From contig CAZFBK010000021.1 in NCBI GenBank assembly GCA_964517065.1, positions 1 to 13,295 of the forward strand: a stretch of DNA of 13,295 bases, in the 5' to 3' direction. This DNA comes from CAYYYA01 sp964517065 (GTDB lineage: Bacteria > Patescibacteriota > Patescibacteriia > UBA1558 > 2-01-FULL-52-15). The notes under the pieces are model-generated. The model did no database searches and was not told the origin of the DNA. It saw only the letters and a program-made list of their open reading frames with translations. Shown piece by piece: positions 12,275 to 13,295 of the stretch (the first letter of the stretch is position 1; each line of letters starts with the position of its first letter). Position numbers and translations under genes: made by a program.

Positions 12275-13295
12275 GTCTATCTGCGTGTTGGAGTGCGGTG
12301 ATAAGTTCATCGAGACCGCCATCCATGATTAACGGTAAGTTATGGGCGGTGTATTTGATACGGTGGTCGGTCAATCGGTCTTGCGGAAAGTTATACGTTC
12401 GAATCTTTTCACTGCGGTCGCCGCTGCCGATCTGACTGTTGCGTGCTTCGGAGCGTTCACGATGAAGCTTTTCTTGTTGTACTGCTAGCAGGCGAGTACG
12501 CATGACCTGCAAAGCTTTCAGTCTGTTTTGCTGTTGGGATTTCTCATCCTGACAGGTGACGATCGTATTGGTTGGTATATGGACGACACGGACAGCAGAG
12601 TAGGTAGTATTGACTGATTGTCCGCCGTTACCGCCAGCCATGAAGGTGTCGATACGCAGATCTTGAGGTCGGAGCTCAATATCGGCTTCTTCCGCTTCCG
12701 GTAAGACTGCTACCGTGACGGTTGACGTATGGACGCGACCGGCTTTCTCTGTCTCCGGTACGCGTTGGACACGATGTACGCCGGATTCAAACTTTAGCTG
12801 TTTGTAGACTTTGTCGCCTTTGATCTCGACGATAATTTCTTTGAAGCCGCCGAGCTCGGTGCGGCTGGAGCTGATACTAGAGATTTTCAGACCTTTTCGG
12901 TCGGCGTAGCGGGAGTACATACGGAAAAGCTCGCCAGCGAACAAAGCCGACTCATCACCACCAGTACCAGCACGGATTTCCATAATAATATTTTTGCTGT
13001 CATTGGGATCAGCTGGATTGATCATCTCTTGCCACTTCTCGTCTTCGATGGCCAGCTGTGCTTTGAGACTCGTCACTTCCTCCTGAGTCATAGAAACCAT
13101 CTCTTCGTCTGTTTCTTTCAGAAGCATTGTTTCAGTACGATCAAGATCAGCCGTCAGTTTATTGACACGTTCGGCTTGTTCTAGCATCAGACGGGCTTCA
13201 TTGTAGCCTTTGGCTACTTCCTGCATTTTATTGCGGTCGCCTGTGACTTCCGGCAGCTGCATCTGGGCAGCGAGGTCGTCGGCTTTGGTTTTGAG
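12240..13295 (-). CDS. prfA: Peptide chain release factor 1 (start beyond the window edge)
   Basis: RF1 reads UAA and UAG in the ribosomal A site and triggers peptide release. The frame runs to the window edge, and the 11 codons before the first visible Met (13262) read LKTKADDLAAQ, normal RF1 sequence, so the true start lies about 8-10 codons outside. The anticodon-like tripeptide is PET (visible residues 180-182, in VQRVPETEKAGRVHTS), which matches RF1 and not the SPF of RF2. The GGQ is at about 224-226 in the context GNGGQSVNTTYSA; E. coli has GAGGQHVNTTDSA. MEIRAGTGGDESALF and the C-terminal RTYNFPQDRLTDHRI are canonical. It is followed by overlapping prmC, the usual bacterial order. Confidence 0.95.
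   Translation of the reverse strand, partial: LKTKADDLAAQMQLPEVTGDRNKMQEVAKGYNEARLMLEQAERVNKLTADLDRTETMLLKETDEEMVSMTQEEVTSLKAQLAIEDEKWQEMINPADPNDSKNIIMEIRAGTGGDESALFAGELFRMYSRYADRKGLKISSISSSRTELGGFKEIIVEIKGDKVYKQLKFESGVHRVQRVPETEKAGRVHTSTVTVAVLPEAEEADIELRPQDLRIDTFMAGGNGGQSVNTTYSAVRVVHIPTNTIVTCQDEKSQQQNRLKALQVMRTRLLAVQQEKLHRERSEARNSQIGSGDRSEKIRTYNFPQDRLTDHRIKYTAHNLPLIMDGGLDELITALQHADRHGITDSEDVAE

Noticed and set aside
12275..12322. Upstream ATG for prmC at 12322
   Set aside because: The extra 16 residues (MAVSMNLSPHSNTQID) do not resemble PrmC and lie wholly within prfA coding sequence.

Overview
The window looks like a metagenome-assembled scaffold from a bacterium with a compact genome. A Candidate Phyla Radiation (Patescibacteria) lineage is the best guess, but it is not proven. 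The reasons are the type of core genes, the departures from consensus in the release-factor pair (RF1 with GNGGQSVNTTYSA around its GGQ, PrmC with NLPY instead of NPPY), the near-absence of Shine-Dalgarno sites, and two 100-N assembly gaps (6609-6708 and 8688-8787). Genes end in TAA, TAG and TGA, so the standard bacterial code fits and the UGA-recoded CPR groups do not.

Layout. 1-360: a promoter, a 73-residue HxxxCxxC zinc-finger protein and a bidirectional hairpin terminator. 422-1405 (minus): a tight three-gene operon (DUF1801, DUF2200, KOW). 1476-2793 (minus): a TPR-Arr rifamycin ADP-ribosyltransferase fusion, a possible 32-codon small ORF, and a HicA/HicB toxin-antitoxin pair. 2830-6276 (minus): full-length dnaE, the replicative DNA polymerase III alpha subunit. 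6277-6608: word repeats, a 20-bp perfect palindrome, a terminator and the C-terminal end of a minus-strand gene cut by the first gap.

6709-7790 has no credible protein gene. It appears to encode two structured RNAs of about 310-320 nt that converge tail to tail. Each has a perfect TTGACA -35 box, a TAnTAT -10 box and an 8-T tail. The minus-strand RNA can form an 8-bp kissing-loop interaction between two hairpins. The sequences in front of the two promoters are related to each other. I could not match either RNA to RNase P, tmRNA, SRP or 6S RNA by eye. This is the most interesting part of the window.

7791-9874 (plus): a membrane-anchored protein with two similar extracytoplasmic domains, then rodA, whose first few codons lie in the second gap. 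10039-10731: rplY (bL25). 10732-11036: palindromes, a terminator and a structured leader. 11037-11264: a very basic 75-residue protein with a strong ribosome binding site. 11351-13295 (minus): prfA followed by an overlapping prmC, that is, release factor 1 and the enzyme that methylates it. prmC has absorbed intergenic-type repeat sequence at three places inside its reading frame.

Core functions are replication (dnaE), cell-wall elongation (rodA), ribosome structure (rplY) and translation termination (prfA, prmC). The accessory layer is HicAB, Arr, the two small SD-led genes and the repeats.
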